Part shown: piece by piece, positions 51,880-61,374 of the stretch
How positions within the stretch are numbered: position 1 is the stretch's first letter
How the letters are laid out: every line of letters starts with the position of its first letter
From: Bacteroidota bacterium
GTDB taxonomy: Bacteria > Bacteroidota > Ignavibacteria > OLB7
DNA: 64,000 bases
Reading direction: 5' to 3'
NCBI GenBank assembly: GCA_018266795.1
Contig: JAFDZV010000006.1
Coordinates: 62,001-126,000 of the forward strand
The notes under the pieces: model-generated
The model's database searches: none
Seen by the model: only the letters and a program-made list of their open reading frames with translations
Told to the model about the DNA's origin: nothing
Made by a program: the position numbers and the translations under genes

Positions 51880-52059
51880 ACAAACATAAGCCGAAATGGT
51901 CACATTCCGACGCGCCGGGCTGTAATCAGCTGTAAACCGCGAGCCAATTGGCGCGTCCTTCCATCTCGGCTCCCAAAGCCGAGATTTCGCATCAAAAAAC
52001 GGCCGCACCGGCAGATGCGCCTCTTGCGGCGGAGTGTAACACCATGCTATGTTTCCCAA

Positions 52060-53361
52060 ATGAATCGTATGAATCGCTACTACCTGCTTGCACTGGTGCT
52101 CGCCATGCTCTTCGTTGCTCCCATCGCCGCTCACACGCAGACGGAGGATGAGGATGCGGACAGCCTCATTGAACATTCACCCTGGCTGCTGGACGACAGC
52201 CTTCTCACACGCCCCATCCCGCAGGCAACGATGAACGAATCGCGGCGGCTGCGAACGCTGAGGCCGGGCGACTGGGAACCCGAGTTCCCGATGCCGTTCC
52301 GCCGCACGAGCCTGCTGGGCCTCGAGGACACGCCTCCGCGCTTCCTGAGCTACGATCGCGCCGACGGCCTTTACCTCGGCCTCGGTGCCAACTCCCCGGC
52401 GCGCCTGATGTTCGAGCGCCGCACGCAGGGCTTCTTCGGATTCGGCTACGCCCTCGGATCGCACTACTGGCAGGTAATGGGCGGCCTCGCACGCGACTTC
52501 GGCCAACGAGATGCGCCGCTTCGTATCGGAGGCGAAGGGCACATCATCACCGATACACGCGACGCGTGGAAGATGGAGTCGGAGGAGAACACCGCCTTCG
52601 CTCTCATCGCAGGAAAGGACAATCGCGACTACTTCCAACGGAGCGGCTTCTCGGTGTATGCAGAGAAGTTTCTCTCGCCGCGCTTCGGACTGACCGTTGA
52701 ATACCGATTGGACAATTATCACAACTCGAAGCGGGAGATCGGATGGTCGCTCTTCGGACCCAGGCAGCCCTTCTTCGAGGTTCCCCCCGTTCGTGAGGGG
52801 AGCATGTCGTCGGTTATCGTTGAGCTCACGTTGGACCAGATGTCGCTGCGCAGCTGGGATCAGCCGCAGTACGGAGTGGAGGCACAGGCGGAGTTCGGCT
52901 CCATCGTGAACAGCTTCCAATCGTATGTGATCGATGCCCGCCTCAAGACAACGGTGATCGGCCAGAGGCTGTGGCTGGCTGTGCACGCCCGCGCCGGAAG
53001 CGTGACCGGAGACGCACCTCCCCAACGCATCTTCACAACCGGCGGCCTCGGCACCCTGCCAGGCTTTCCGCAGAACATCTACGCCGGGAACAGGTTGATG
53101 CTGGTACAGACGGATCTGCTCTTCGCACCATTCCCGAAACTTGGCCTGCGCGTGATTGTCTCCAACGACTTCGCAGGCGTCTCAATGGCGGCGAGCGATG
53201 CCGGGCTCCTCGCCGGCTTCCCCTCCTCCATCAGCGACATCAAGTATTCCCCCGGCATCTATCTCGGGAGCGCTACGGGCGCATTCAGAATCGGCTATGC
53301 ATTCCGCACCGATGTGTTCGAGGATCCACGGCTGGTTATAAGAGTATCCCGTCCCTTCTGA
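52060..53361 (+). CDS. Outer-membrane beta-barrel protein (BamA/TamA-barrel-like)
   Basis: About 433 residues from the ATG at 52060. The signal peptide is LLALVLAMLFVAPIAAHTQ. After about 70 residues a series of amphipathic strands follows, such as DGLYLGLGANSPARLMFERR, TQGFFGFGYALGSHYWQVMG and SGFSVYAEKFLSPRFGLTVE. It includes LPGFPQNIYAGNRLMLVQTD, which recalls the conserved GF/RGF region of the surface antigen (D15/BamA) barrel, and ends with phenylalanine as outer-membrane barrels do. No POTRA domains are present. Function is unknown. It is divergent from the TetR operon across the operator and may share its regulation. Confidence 0.78.
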   Translation: MNRMNRYYLLALVLAMLFVAPIAAHTQTEDEDADSLIEHSPWLLDDSLLTRPIPQATMNESRRLRTLRPGDWEPEFPMPFRRTSLLGLEDTPPRFLSYDRADGLYLGLGANSPARLMFERRTQGFFGFGYALGSHYWQVMGGLARDFGQRDAPLRIGGEGHIITDTRDAWKMESEENTAFALIAGKDNRDYFQRSGFSVYAEKFLSPRFGLTVEYRLDNYHNSKREIGWSLFGPRQPFFEVPPVREGSMSSVIVELTLDQMSLRSWDQPQYGVEAQAEFGSIVNSFQSYVIDARLKTTVIGQRLWLAVHARAGSVTGDAPPQRIFTTGGLGTLPGFPQNIYAGNRLMLVQTDLLFAPFPKLGLRVIVSNDFAGVSMAASDAGLLAGFPSSISDIKYSPGIYLGSATGAFRIGYAFRTDVFEDPRLVIRVSRPF

Positions 53362-53699
53362 TCATGGGACGATTTCCCCTCCGTTATATGCTTCGGATGC
53401 GTGCGAACGTCTGGTTGGTGGTGCCGCCATCGTGCATGTGCGGATTCCATCGGTCCGGCCACGTAGCCCCTCGCAGCAATGCCCTGATCCGGCTCGAGAT
53501 CGCCGCGCAGGCCGTTGCACACCGGGCGCTGCAGCGCTCTGTGCACATTGCAATGCCGAAGGGGCATGAATGACAACGGGGCGATCCAGAGAATGGATCG
53601 CCCCGTTGTTTCATTGTTCCGGCGCGCACGCTTGGGTCCGCAGCAGCGTAGCGCGCCTCCCCACCGCAAGCAACGGCATATACGACATGCCATTCTCCT
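53362..53699. other. Convergent spacer with bidirectional terminator
   Basis: 338 bases between the plus-strand barrel gene and the minus-strand permease operon. Apart from the terminator at 53573-53609 I see no gene. Confidence 0.5.
53573..53609. terminator. Bidirectional terminator hairpin
   Basis: A perfect 15-bp stem (ACAACGGGGCGATCC / GGATCGCCCCGTTGT) with a 7-base loop. The plus strand continues TTCATT and the minus strand CATTCAT, so the T-tracts are short. It lies between convergent genes and could serve both. Confidence 0.85.
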
Positions 53700-54785
53700 C
53701 TAATCGCGGAGCCGCGGATCCAACGCATCACGCAGCGCATCGCCGATGAGGTTGTAGCTGAGCACAGTAAGAAAGATCATGATGCCGGGGAAGATTGCCA
53801 GCCACCACGCGGTCACATCCGATCGCGCCTGGTTCAGCGCCGAACCCCATGTCACAACCGTCAATGGAACACCGAAGCCAAGGAACGCCAGCGTCGACTC
53901 GATGAGGATTGCTCCGGCAATGCCGAACGCGATCGATACCAGCACCGGCGCGAGCGAATTCGGGATTACGTGCAGCAGAATGATGCGCGGCGCAGAGAAG
54001 CCAAGCGACGTCGCCGCCGTGATGTATTCCATGTTCCGTATGCGCAGCACCTCACCACGTATCAGCCGCGCTATTCCCATCCATCCGGTTGCCCCGATCA
54101 CCACCATCACCAGCATGATGTTTGCCTCCATGAACGAGACAATGGTAATGATGAGAAAGAAGACCGGGAAATTGAGAAAGAGCTCGATCAGCCTGGAGAT
54201 CGCGATGTCAACCCATCCGCCGAAGTAGCCGGCAATAGCCCCAAGAAGCACGCCGATGATGGCGGCAATCCCCATGGAGACGAATCCGATGGCGAGCGAG
54301 ATTCGCGAGCCGTGGATCAGGCCGGAAAGCAGATCACGCCCAAGCTGGTCCGTACCCAGATAGTGACCGGAATCGAAGCTGAACGGCTTTGCAAAGGAAC
54401 TGGAGAGGTCCGGCGTGCCTGAGCCGAACTGAACGGGCGCCGGAATTTTCCAGTCGTACTTCAGCGTCTTCCAGTCCGCGTTGGCGAGCTCCGGCGGGTA
54501 CTTTGCAAGATGCAGGCCAACGGCATACTCCTGAAGTGCAGGTACGTAGAACGTTCCCTTGTACGAACAGGCGATCGGCTTCTCGTTGGCAAGGAAGTCC
54601 GCGAAGACGGCAACGAAGAAAAGAACGTAGATGAATCGGAGTGACCATACCGCACCGCGATGCTTGCGGAACTGATGCTTTACCAGACTCCAGTAGCTCT
54701 GGTCCGGTCGGGTCACATTCTTCTTGTCGGCCGTGGCCTGTGTCTGCTCATCGCCAGGAACCGGCACTGCGGATTCGTCTGCCAT
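53700..54785 (-). CDS. Oligopeptide/dipeptide ABC transporter permease (OppC/DppC type)
   Basis: 361 residues. The N-terminal SYWSLVKHQFRKHRGAVWSL and hydrophobic first helix precede a large periplasmic loop (about residues 60-140). LGTDQLGRDLLSGLIHGSRI is the signature of OppC-type permeases, followed by LAIGFVSMGIAAIIGVLLGA. The EAA loop is EYITAATSLGFSAPRIILLH with VIPNSLAPVLVSIAFGIAGA. It forms the inner-membrane channel with the OppB partner upstream. The loop is longer than in the typical 300-residue OppC. Confidence 0.93.
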   Translation of the reverse strand: MADESAVPVPGDEQTQATADKKNVTRPDQSYWSLVKHQFRKHRGAVWSLRFIYVLFFVAVFADFLANEKPIACSYKGTFYVPALQEYAVGLHLAKYPPELANADWKTLKYDWKIPAPVQFGSGTPDLSSSFAKPFSFDSGHYLGTDQLGRDLLSGLIHGSRISLAIGFVSMGIAAIIGVLLGAIAGYFGGWVDIAISRLIELFLNFPVFFLIITIVSFMEANIMLVMVVIGATGWMGIARLIRGEVLRIRNMEYITAATSLGFSAPRIILLHVIPNSLAPVLVSIAFGIAGAILIESTLAFLGFGVPLTVVTWGSALNQARSDVTAWWLAIFPGIMIFLTVLSYNLIGDALRDALDPRLRD

Positions 54786-54877
54786 ATATCTCGGACAATA
54801 CGTTTGTGAGGAGAGTCAACGGCTGGCGCGGCCCCCGGCAAATCGGTTGCATCCGGCAACCGGGACCGCGCGCTCGA

Positions 54878-55891
54878 TCAGGAGTTCTTGCGCTCGAATG
54901 CGATACGCGGATCAACCACGGAATACATGATGTCCGAAAAGAGCACGCCGAACATCGTGAGCACGGCGGACATTGTGAGCTCCCCCATGATGATCGTATA
55001 GTCACGTTCGTTGAGAGCATTGAACGCGAGCAGGCCGGTCCCCGGGATCGAGAAGATCGACTCCACGATAATGGAGCCGCCAACCAGCGCCGGGAACAGT
55101 CCCGATATGAGTGTGATGATCGGGATCAGCGAATTCCGAAGAGCATGTCTCAGAACAACAACCTTCTCGGAGAGCCCCTTCGATCGCGCCGTTCGGATGT
55201 AGTCCTGACGAATAACCTCCAGCATTGCTCCGCGCATCTGTCGCGAGATATAGGCGAGACTGGGGAAGGTGAACATCAGGATGGGAAGAATCAGGTGCCA
55301 TGCCGAATCCACCAGCCACTCGAAGAACGGTGTATCGGGCGTGATCGTGCTTGCATGCAGGCCCGCCTCGGGAAAGATCATGACGTATTCCCTGGAGCAG
55401 ATGAAGATCACGGCGAGCGTGGCTATCCAGAACTGCGGCAGCGAATACATCGCGAAGAGCGATGTGGAAAGGAAGCGGTCCAGCCACGACCCCGGGCGCG
55501 CTGCGGAATATATCCCGATTGGTATGGAGATGGCGTAGGTGAGGAGGATCGAGAAGAAACCGATGATGAATGTCACCGGAATGCGCTCGGCGATCTTGTC
55601 GATCACCGGCTGGTTGTCCTTCAACGACTTGCCGAAGTCGAGCGTGAAGATCCCCTTCGCCCACAGGTAATACTGTACCGGCAGCGGTTCATCAAGGTGC
55701 CACTGCTCGCGGATCTTCTTGATGTTCTCCAGTGTCTTCTCCCGGTTGGCCATCTGATTCTCGCCTCCCTGGCCGCCGATCAACTCCGCCGGATCACCCG
55801 GGGCCAGACGGCTGATCAGGAACGTGACGATCGTGATGGCTAGAAGCGTCGGGATGAACAGCAGTACGCGCTTCAGAATGTATGTTCCCAT
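54878..55891 (-). CDS. Oligopeptide/dipeptide ABC transporter permease (OppB/DppB type)
   Basis: 337 residues. The start MGTYILKRVLLFIPTLLAIT and then IVTFLISRLAPGDPAELIGG are the OppB signature. PVQYYLWAKGIFTLDFGKSL follows, and the EAA loop reads YIRTARSKGLSEKVVVLRHA, LRNSLIPIITLISGLFPALV, with a final GGSIIVESIFSIPGTGLLAF. It pairs with the OppC-type gene 92 bases downstream. No ATPase gene (OppD/OppF) is present in this window, so the energising subunits must be encoded elsewhere. Confidence 0.95.
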   Translation of the reverse strand: MGTYILKRVLLFIPTLLAITIVTFLISRLAPGDPAELIGGQGGENQMANREKTLENIKKIREQWHLDEPLPVQYYLWAKGIFTLDFGKSLKDNQPVIDKIAERIPVTFIIGFFSILLTYAISIPIGIYSAARPGSWLDRFLSTSLFAMYSLPQFWIATLAVIFICSREYVMIFPEAGLHASTITPDTPFFEWLVDSAWHLILPILMFTFPSLAYISRQMRGAMLEVIRQDYIRTARSKGLSEKVVVLRHALRNSLIPIITLISGLFPALVGGSIIVESIFSIPGTGLLAFNALNERDYTIIMGELTMSAVLTMFGVLFSDIMYSVVDPRIAFERKNS

Positions 55892-56109
55892 GGGCCAGAG
55901 AAGATGAGGATGTCACTGTGTCTTCGTACGGAACGATGCGATTTCATATCGCAATCGAGCCGCCAAGATAACGATGAATGACGATGGCACAATAGACGGA
56001 AGCTCTCGATTGCAACGAGCGTGATCGCAACGCCCGAACGCATGAAGGGCGGGTTTCGCACGCCGAACGAGACGACGTCTGTGTGTGCACGAAACGGTCC
56101 CGGTGAAAC

Positions 56110-56135
56110 GGAACAGGCCCCGCGGGGCCTGTTCC
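56110..56135. terminator. Perfect 13-bp palindrome between the binding protein and permease genes
   Basis: A 26-base perfect palindrome with arm GGAACAGGCCCCG and no loop bases beyond the centre. On the minus strand it is followed by GTTTCACC, a weak T-tract. It lies 57 bases after the binding-protein stop and could reduce read-through into the permease genes or protect the upstream mRNA, giving more binding protein than permease. Confidence 0.65.
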
Positions 56136-56191
56136 ATTACCAGTCTGAGACTCGATGCCACGTGCAGGCGCCGTCGGCGCACTGCGCCGGA

Positions 56192-58000
56192 TCAACGCAT
56201 CGCGGTCGGGGCGGACGCCTTGTACTTCTGCGCCGAGAGCGGAGCCCACCACCATGCGGCACTGTAGCACGGGCGGGGCGCGAAGAACTGTACGTTCTGG
56301 AAGCGCTGGCTGTAGGCACCGGTGAACTTCTCCGATGTGAGGAAGGTGTATGGCTGGTCCTCGTACACGCGCTTCTGGAACTGGACATACATCTCCTTCC
56401 GCTTCGCATAGTCGAACTCCCCGCGGATCTTCTCGATCAATGAATCCACTGCGGGGTTGGAATACTTGATGTAGTTGGATCCCCCCTGCACAGCCGACTT
56501 GGAATGCCAGATCTGATACGGGTCGCCCTCCTGCGGGCTGTCCGCCCAGCCGGCAAGCGCCACATCGAAGTCGCCGTCGCGCGTCTTCTGCAGGAATGTT
56601 GCCCACTCCACCGTCTGTGTCTTTGCCACAATGCCCACCTTTCTCAACGCATCAACGAAGATGAGCGCGGTGGCCTCGCGGCGCTTGTTTCCGGAGTTCA
56701 GAAGGATCTGGAAGGTGAAGTCCATCTTCTTGCCATCGATCACCTTGTCGCGGATGCCGTCGCCGTCGCTGTCCGTCCAGCCGGCAGCATCCAGCAGCTT
56801 TTTGGCGGCATCGGGGTTGAACTTGATCTCGGCGAGCGTGCTGTCGTACTCCGGACGCTTGTAGTTGATAGGCGACTGCACCGGCCGCGCCAGGCCGAAG
56901 TAGACGGTCTTGATGATGGCGTCGCGATCCACAAGCAGCGAGAGTGCCATGCGGACATTCCGGTCCCTGAACCATGGCCTCTGTTCGTTATAGCCGAGGT
57001 AGGTATAAGCAGGGTAATCGTATACGGCAGGCTTCATGCCGAACTCGGCGAGTTTTTTCTCCTCGTTGTGGAAGTTCACCTTCTCCATTACCGGATACAT
57101 GTCGATCTCACCGTTCTTCATCGCCGAGACCGCGGAATTCTGGTCGTTGATGGTACGGTAGATGATCTTGTCCGGATATGCCTTCCCGTAGATGTTGTCC
57201 TTGTTCCAGTAGTTCGGATTGCGAACGATCTCCAGCTTGGCATTGCGTTCGAACGCATTGAACATGTACGGTCCCGATGCTACCAGATACTTCTTGTCGA
57301 AGCCCTTACCGTTGTCATTGATTTCATCGGCCAGTGTCTTGGCGGCCGGGTTCCTGTCTGCAGAACCGTTATTCAGTTCCGCCCAGGAGATCTTGTCGCT
57401 CTCGTTGGTGGGATCCCATACATGTTTCGGGAAGGCGTACAGACCGCCGATGAACTGCTCGGCAAGATAGTACGGCTCGCTCATCGTTGCGCGAAGGTGA
57501 TACTTGTCGCCATTGACAAGCTCCAGACTCTTCAGGCGTTCAAAGTATCCGCGAAGCGGTGTGGCCTTCGGGATCAGAGGATTCTTGATCATCTTCAGAT
57601 AGAAGATGAAGTCCTCACCGGTAACCGGCTGCCCGTCGCTGAACTTGGCGTTCTTCTTCAGGACGATGTCGTAGGTAAGGTGATCCGGGCTCACCGTCGG
57701 CATGGAATCCGCCACCCACGGAGTCAGCTCCAGCTTGAACGGGTCAAGGAAATAGAGCTGATCATACATGTAATTGAAGATCTCCTGCGACGTCGCGTCG
57801 CTTGCGGTGATCAGGTTGAGCGATTCGGCATCGGCCAGCGAGTGAACGATCACCCAGTCGCCGTTGACCGGGTCGCCCACCGGGCCCTGAGCCTCGCCGG
57901 ATTGTCCCTTGTTTCCCTTGCCGCATGCGGCAACGAACACGAGCAGGGCAAGCGCACCGAGAGATATGGCAGCGTGCCGGAATCTTGGCATCATCTTCAT
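56192..58000 (-). CDS. Peptide/solute-binding lipoprotein (SBP family 5, OppA-like)
   Basis: About 602 residues from the ATG at 58000. The lipoprotein signal is SLGALALLVFVAACGKG (cysteine after V-A-A). The mature protein shows the family 5 pattern: TPWVADSMPTVSPDHLTYDI, VLKKNAKFSDGQPVTGEDFI, KKYLVASGPYMFNAFERNAK, and VDRDAIIKTVYFGLARPVQS. It captures peptides or related solutes in the periplasm and hands them to the OppBC-type permeases encoded next. It is slightly longer than the usual 500-550 residues. An ECF sigma/membrane-partner gene pair lies upstream on the same strand. Confidence 0.93.
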   Translation of the reverse strand: MKMMPRFRHAAISLGALALLVFVAACGKGNKGQSGEAQGPVGDPVNGDWVIVHSLADAESLNLITASDATSQEIFNYMYDQLYFLDPFKLELTPWVADSMPTVSPDHLTYDIVLKKNAKFSDGQPVTGEDFIFYLKMIKNPLIPKATPLRGYFERLKSLELVNGDKYHLRATMSEPYYLAEQFIGGLYAFPKHVWDPTNESDKISWAELNNGSADRNPAAKTLADEINDNGKGFDKKYLVASGPYMFNAFERNAKLEIVRNPNYWNKDNIYGKAYPDKIIYRTINDQNSAVSAMKNGEIDMYPVMEKVNFHNEEKKLAEFGMKPAVYDYPAYTYLGYNEQRPWFRDRNVRMALSLLVDRDAIIKTVYFGLARPVQSPINYKRPEYDSTLAEIKFNPDAAKKLLDAAGWTDSDGDGIRDKVIDGKKMDFTFQILLNSGNKRREATALIFVDALRKVGIVAKTQTVEWATFLQKTRDGDFDVALAGWADSPQEGDPYQIWHSKSAVQGGSNYIKYSNPAVDSLIEKIRGEFDYAKRKEMYVQFQKRVYEDQPYTFLTSEKFTGAYSQRFQNVQFFAPRPCYSAAWWWAPLSAQKYKASAPTAMR

Positions 58001-58143
58001 GGTGATGGTTGCGAGAAAATGATTGATGAATCCTGGTTCTCCGCATCGAGACACATTGACGGCCGGTTAAGAGGACCGAAGGCAACCGCACGGTGCGAAC
58101 GAAGAACGCCTGAAACTCCTCGATTGAGGAAGGCGCCAGGCGT

Positions 58144-58653
58144 TCAGGGAATAGGAGTGCTTTCTGTTGGATTGATCCGCGTGTCGTTCTGTGCCACGCT
58201 CGGGCCGGGGCCGATCTGGTCTCCTTCCGGCGTTGCCGGAGCCACGCGAACGAGCGGCGTGAAGGAGTCGATCTGAGCAGGAACCTCGGCGTTCGGCATT
58301 GCCGATTGATCGATATGCGGGCGGGGCATCCGTCGCGCGAGATGCGTCTGCGCACCCGCCACGGGAGAAACGCTCTGGCTCTCGGGATGCCGATCGACAG
58401 CATCGAATCGGTTGGAGAGTGTACCGGAGAGTACAATAACGATCACCGCCGCAAGCGAAAGCACGGGAGCGGACACATAGCGTAATACCCGCGTCCTGCG
58501 AGCACGACGACTGATCGCGGCGTCGACACGCGGCAGCACTTCGGCGGCACGCTCCTGGCGCATCGCCGGCTGGCGCTGATCCCTGAGAATGGACGCGTAC
58601 TCCTCCCAACGGTCCGGTGATTCCGGTATATGCCTATGCAGTTCTGTCATCAT
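58144..58653 (-). CDS. Membrane protein encoded with an ECF sigma factor, putative anti-sigma factor
   Basis: 169 residues. The N-terminal ~55 residues are charged and cytoplasmic, a single transmembrane helix follows (RYVSAPVLSLAAVIVIVLSG, about 58-78), and the C-terminal half is a Pro/Thr-rich periplasmic tail. Its ATG overlaps the TGA of the ECF sigma factor gene, the typical arrangement for a sigma/anti-sigma pair. No zinc-binding H-x3-C-x2-C motif is visible, so assignment as anti-sigma factor rests on topology and coupling. Confidence 0.68.
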   Translation of the reverse strand: MMTELHRHIPESPDRWEEYASILRDQRQPAMRQERAAEVLPRVDAAISRRARRTRVLRYVSAPVLSLAAVIVIVLSGTLSNRFDAVDRHPESQSVSPVAGAQTHLARRMPRPHIDQSAMPNAEVPAQIDSFTPLVRVAPATPEGDQIGPGPSVAQNDTRINPTESTPIP

Positions 58654-59435
58654 TGTCGTTCATCATGCAGTTGCTCACGATACCCCAGCGAGAGCATGGC
58701 CCGCCGGAATGCTTCACGAGCATCGAAAATGCGTTTGCGAAGGGCCCCGGGCTTCACGTTCCATTGCAGGATGGCTGCAATCTCCTCCGGCTCGAATCCC
58801 TCGATATCGCGCAGCACAACAACCTCACGCTGCGCATTGGAAAGCTTTGCCAGTGCCTGTTGAACCATCCGACCCAGGATTGCACCATCGGTAGTAGCCG
58901 CCGGATCGAAAAACGTGGTCTGCGGCATCTCCATCTCCTCCTGCTCCCCCCCCTTTGTCTGCATGGTCAACGAACGGACCACGGAGCGAACGCTTCTTCT
59001 GCGGAGTTCGCTCAGGGCCTTGCGTCGGGCGATCGTGAACAACCAGGTCGAGAAACGGTACGTCGGTTGATAACCGGCCCTCCGCTCGTACAATGTCATC
59101 CAGGTTTCCTGGACAATATCCTCCGCCGTGGAGGCATCGCCCACAATCCTCTGAATGAAGCTGTACAGCTTGGGATTGTAGAGCGAAAAGAGACGATCGA
59201 GTGCCGGACGTTCCCCACGCTGCAGAGCCATCATCAGATCGTTTCCAACGTCGCCCTGCACGCCCGGCAGAACACGGTCCGCCGGACCCCGGAGTTCATC
59301 GCTTCTCCACGGCGCACGAGCGCTCACGGCACCTTCATGCCGCGCGTCGAATGCGCTCGAATCAACGAGCTGCCCGACTACTCCGGGCGGTGTGGAAGCT
59401 GCGGCCACCGGCACGTTGGGCTCAGTATGTTTCAA
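58650..59435 (-). CDS. ECF-type RNA polymerase sigma factor
   Basis: 261 residues as drawn from a TTG codon at 59435. Sigma region 2 begins near residue 66 (NDLMMALQRGERPALDRLFS, LYNPKLYSFIQRIVGDASTA, EDIVQETWMTLYERRAGYQP, TYRFSTWLFTIARRKALSEL), and region 4 shows QALAKLSNAQREVVVLRDIE, GFEPEEIAAILQWNVKPGAL. The first ~65 residues are unlike sigma factors, so the true start may be further in (a GTG lies at codon 59). It would direct RNA polymerase to a stress or envelope regulon, with activity set by the coupled membrane protein. Confidence 0.88.
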   Translation of the reverse strand: MKHTEPNVPVAAASTPPGVVGQLVDSSAFDARHEGAVSARAPWRSDELRGPADRVLPGVQGDVGNDLMMALQRGERPALDRLFSLYNPKLYSFIQRIVGDASTAEDIVQETWMTLYERRAGYQPTYRFSTWLFTIARRKALSELRRRSVRSVVRSLTMQTKGGEQEEMEMPQTTFFDPAATTDGAILGRMVQQALAKLSNAQREVVVLRDIEGFEPEEIAAILQWNVKPGALRKRIFDAREAFRRAMLSLGYREQLHDERQ

Positions 59436-60185
59436 CCAGACTCATGTTGGGTTCTGAAACCCGCCAAGAGTTGCACTCTCAACGGCATTGAGCGTTACGG
59501 TGTTACTCGAAGGGGAGGATCACGAACACGCCAAGATACACCAGCCGCGTGATACGATGCGAACCGAATTCACTCTGCTGCACGGCATTCGGGGAACGGA
59601 GGAAGCTTACTTCAAGTGATGGTTCAGACGCAGGCGTTCGGGATCGACATATCGTACGACGACAGAGTTCTGCCGCCACGCGGTTCTCATCGGGGTTCGT
59701 TCACGGTACCAGGGGTGAGATCGGCCGGCAGGTGTTCAGCCGGTAATGGCGAACAGGAGCGCGGCCAGGACACTCCCCCAGAGAAGAGCGTACGACAGGC
59801 GGCGCGTAAAGTCAACGGTGCTCATACGGTGTGAATCGTTTGAACGTTGGACAAGACAATTCCGACGGTTGTCGGGCGGAGTCCAAGAGCAGCACCGACC
59901 GCGGGTGTGGAGGTCAAGTTGCCGGAAGTAGAGAGGGTTGGGCCGGACGGGCCGAACCGGCAAGACTGGCGCGGTTGGAGCGCCTAATATACGTAAAGAT
60001 CAAGACGATGCATTCAAGTAATCGATTAAAAGCTCGTAATGAATTTAGCCTTGAAGAGCTCACTTCAACCTTCGCAGCAGCAGATCGGGTCAACTGCCGC
60101 GCTCCCGGCCGGGCCAATCGTTGGAACTGTTCCAATCCGGCTTCCCGATTCCGTGTTCAGCGGCAGCTCGCAATGCCTCCAGACT
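59436..60185. other. 750-base spacer between sigma gene and hprK
   Basis: No long gene is supported. The only coding candidate is a small membrane peptide (59736-59825, minus strand), listed separately. The sigma factor promoter should lie in 59436-59700, but I cannot define it. Confidence 0.5.
59736..59825 (-). CDS. Candidate 29-residue single-pass membrane peptide
   Basis: From the ATG at 59825 the frame encodes MSTVDFTRRLSYALLWGSVL and then nine more residues, A-A-L-L-F-A-I-T-G, to a TGA. The layout is a short polar head with two arginines followed by a clean hydrophobic helix of about 17-18 residues, as in known small membrane proteins. There is no homologue I recognise, and no strong ribosome-binding site. 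It is upstream of the sigma factor gene on the same strand. It may be fortuitous; codon use is compatible with the neighbours. Confidence 0.4.
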   Translation of the reverse strand: MSTVDFTRRLSYALLWGSVLAALLFAITG

Positions 60186-61208
60186 CTACTCGAAGTCGTG
60201 CTCGAAATACGGCGTCGAACGGCTGGAGGTCATGTCGCCGGCCGAACGATTCGCGATCGCATCGCTCAGCTTATCGGCGAACACCTGGGCCGCGTTGTAC
60301 CCGTAGTGTTTCAGCAGATAGTTGAGAGCAATGACCTCGGCGATTACCGTGATGTTCTTACCCGGAAAGATCGGCAGGCGAACGTAGGGAATCTCGATCC
60401 CAAGCAGGCTGGCGGTGGCATCCTCCAGACCGGTTCGTGTATACTCGGCCGCGGGGTCCCACTCCTCCAACTCCACGATCACCTCCACCCGCTTCTGAAA
60501 TCTGATGGCGCGGATGCCGAACATCTGCCGCACGTCCAGCAGGCCGAGCCCGCGCACCTCCATGAAATGCGGCGCGAGCGCGGATCCGGCCCCCATCAGC
60601 ACCCCCTCGCCCTTGCGCGTCACCAGCACAACGTCATCGGCAACCAGACGGTGCCCGCGCTCGATCAGATCCAGGGCCACCTCGCTCTTGCCGATGCCGG
60701 AGCGCCCGATGAAGAGAACACCTGCACCGTACACATCCACGAATGCACCATGCACCGGCGCGTACGCGGCGAAGTGATCGTCCAGGAAGTCGCTCAGAAG
60801 ATAGATCGCCTTGGTGGTCTCATGCGGCGTGCAGAAGATGCCGATCTGCCGCTCCGTTGCAATCGCAACGAGTTCAGGATCAAGCTGGTTCCCGGTGGTC
60901 ACCACCATGCAGGGAACGTCGAAGCTGAGAAGCGCCGCAAACACTTCGATGCGGCGCTCCGGTGAAAGGCTCTGCAGATAGAAGAACTCCGTGTTCCCCA
61001 GCACCTGAACGCGATGATAGGTGAAGAGCTTGGTGTAGCCGGTAAGCGCGAGCTGCGGACGGTGGAGGTTCTTGTCGGTGATCTGCTTGTCGCGCCCGAC
61101 GCCCTCATTCAAGTGCTGGAGATGAAAGCGGTCGCGGCAGGTATCCGCCATGAACCCAACGGTAATGCTCTGCTTCCGGATCTCCTGAATGTTGTCGAGC
61201 GCTCCCAT
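60186..61208 (-). CDS. hprK: HPr kinase/phosphorylase
   Basis: 340 residues from the ATG at 61208. The C-terminal kinase domain has the P-loop VLFIGRSGIGKSEVALDLIE (near residue 166), HRLVADDVVLVTRKGEGVLM, and the HprK signature MEVRGLGLLDVRQMFGIRAI. IPYVRLPIFPGKNITVIAEV ends the fold. The N-terminal domain is of the DRTGG/HprK-N type. The enzyme phosphorylates and dephosphorylates a serine of HPr. In Gram-negative bacteria of this kind it often acts in regulation and not in sugar uptake. It lies downstream of hpf, 166 bases away. Confidence 0.95.
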   Translation of the reverse strand: MGALDNIQEIRKQSITVGFMADTCRDRFHLQHLNEGVGRDKQITDKNLHRPQLALTGYTKLFTYHRVQVLGNTEFFYLQSLSPERRIEVFAALLSFDVPCMVVTTGNQLDPELVAIATERQIGIFCTPHETTKAIYLLSDFLDDHFAAYAPVHGAFVDVYGAGVLFIGRSGIGKSEVALDLIERGHRLVADDVVLVTRKGEGVLMGAGSALAPHFMEVRGLGLLDVRQMFGIRAIRFQKRVEVIVELEEWDPAAEYTRTGLEDATASLLGIEIPYVRLPIFPGKNITVIAEVIALNYLLKHYGYNAAQVFADKLSDAIANRSAGDMTSSRSTPYFEHDFE

Positions 61209-61374
61209 GGTTCTCCGTTGCGATGTACGTTGTGTCGATAACAAGGGGGCGAGAGCCGCACCTTCACAGTCACTACCGTTCAGGCGTTCCGACTTCGCCC
61301 CCACTACCGTGATACTTCTCTGCAATGATCGAATCCGATCCAACCCGGCGAGCAGTCTGCCGCCGATCCGCCGC

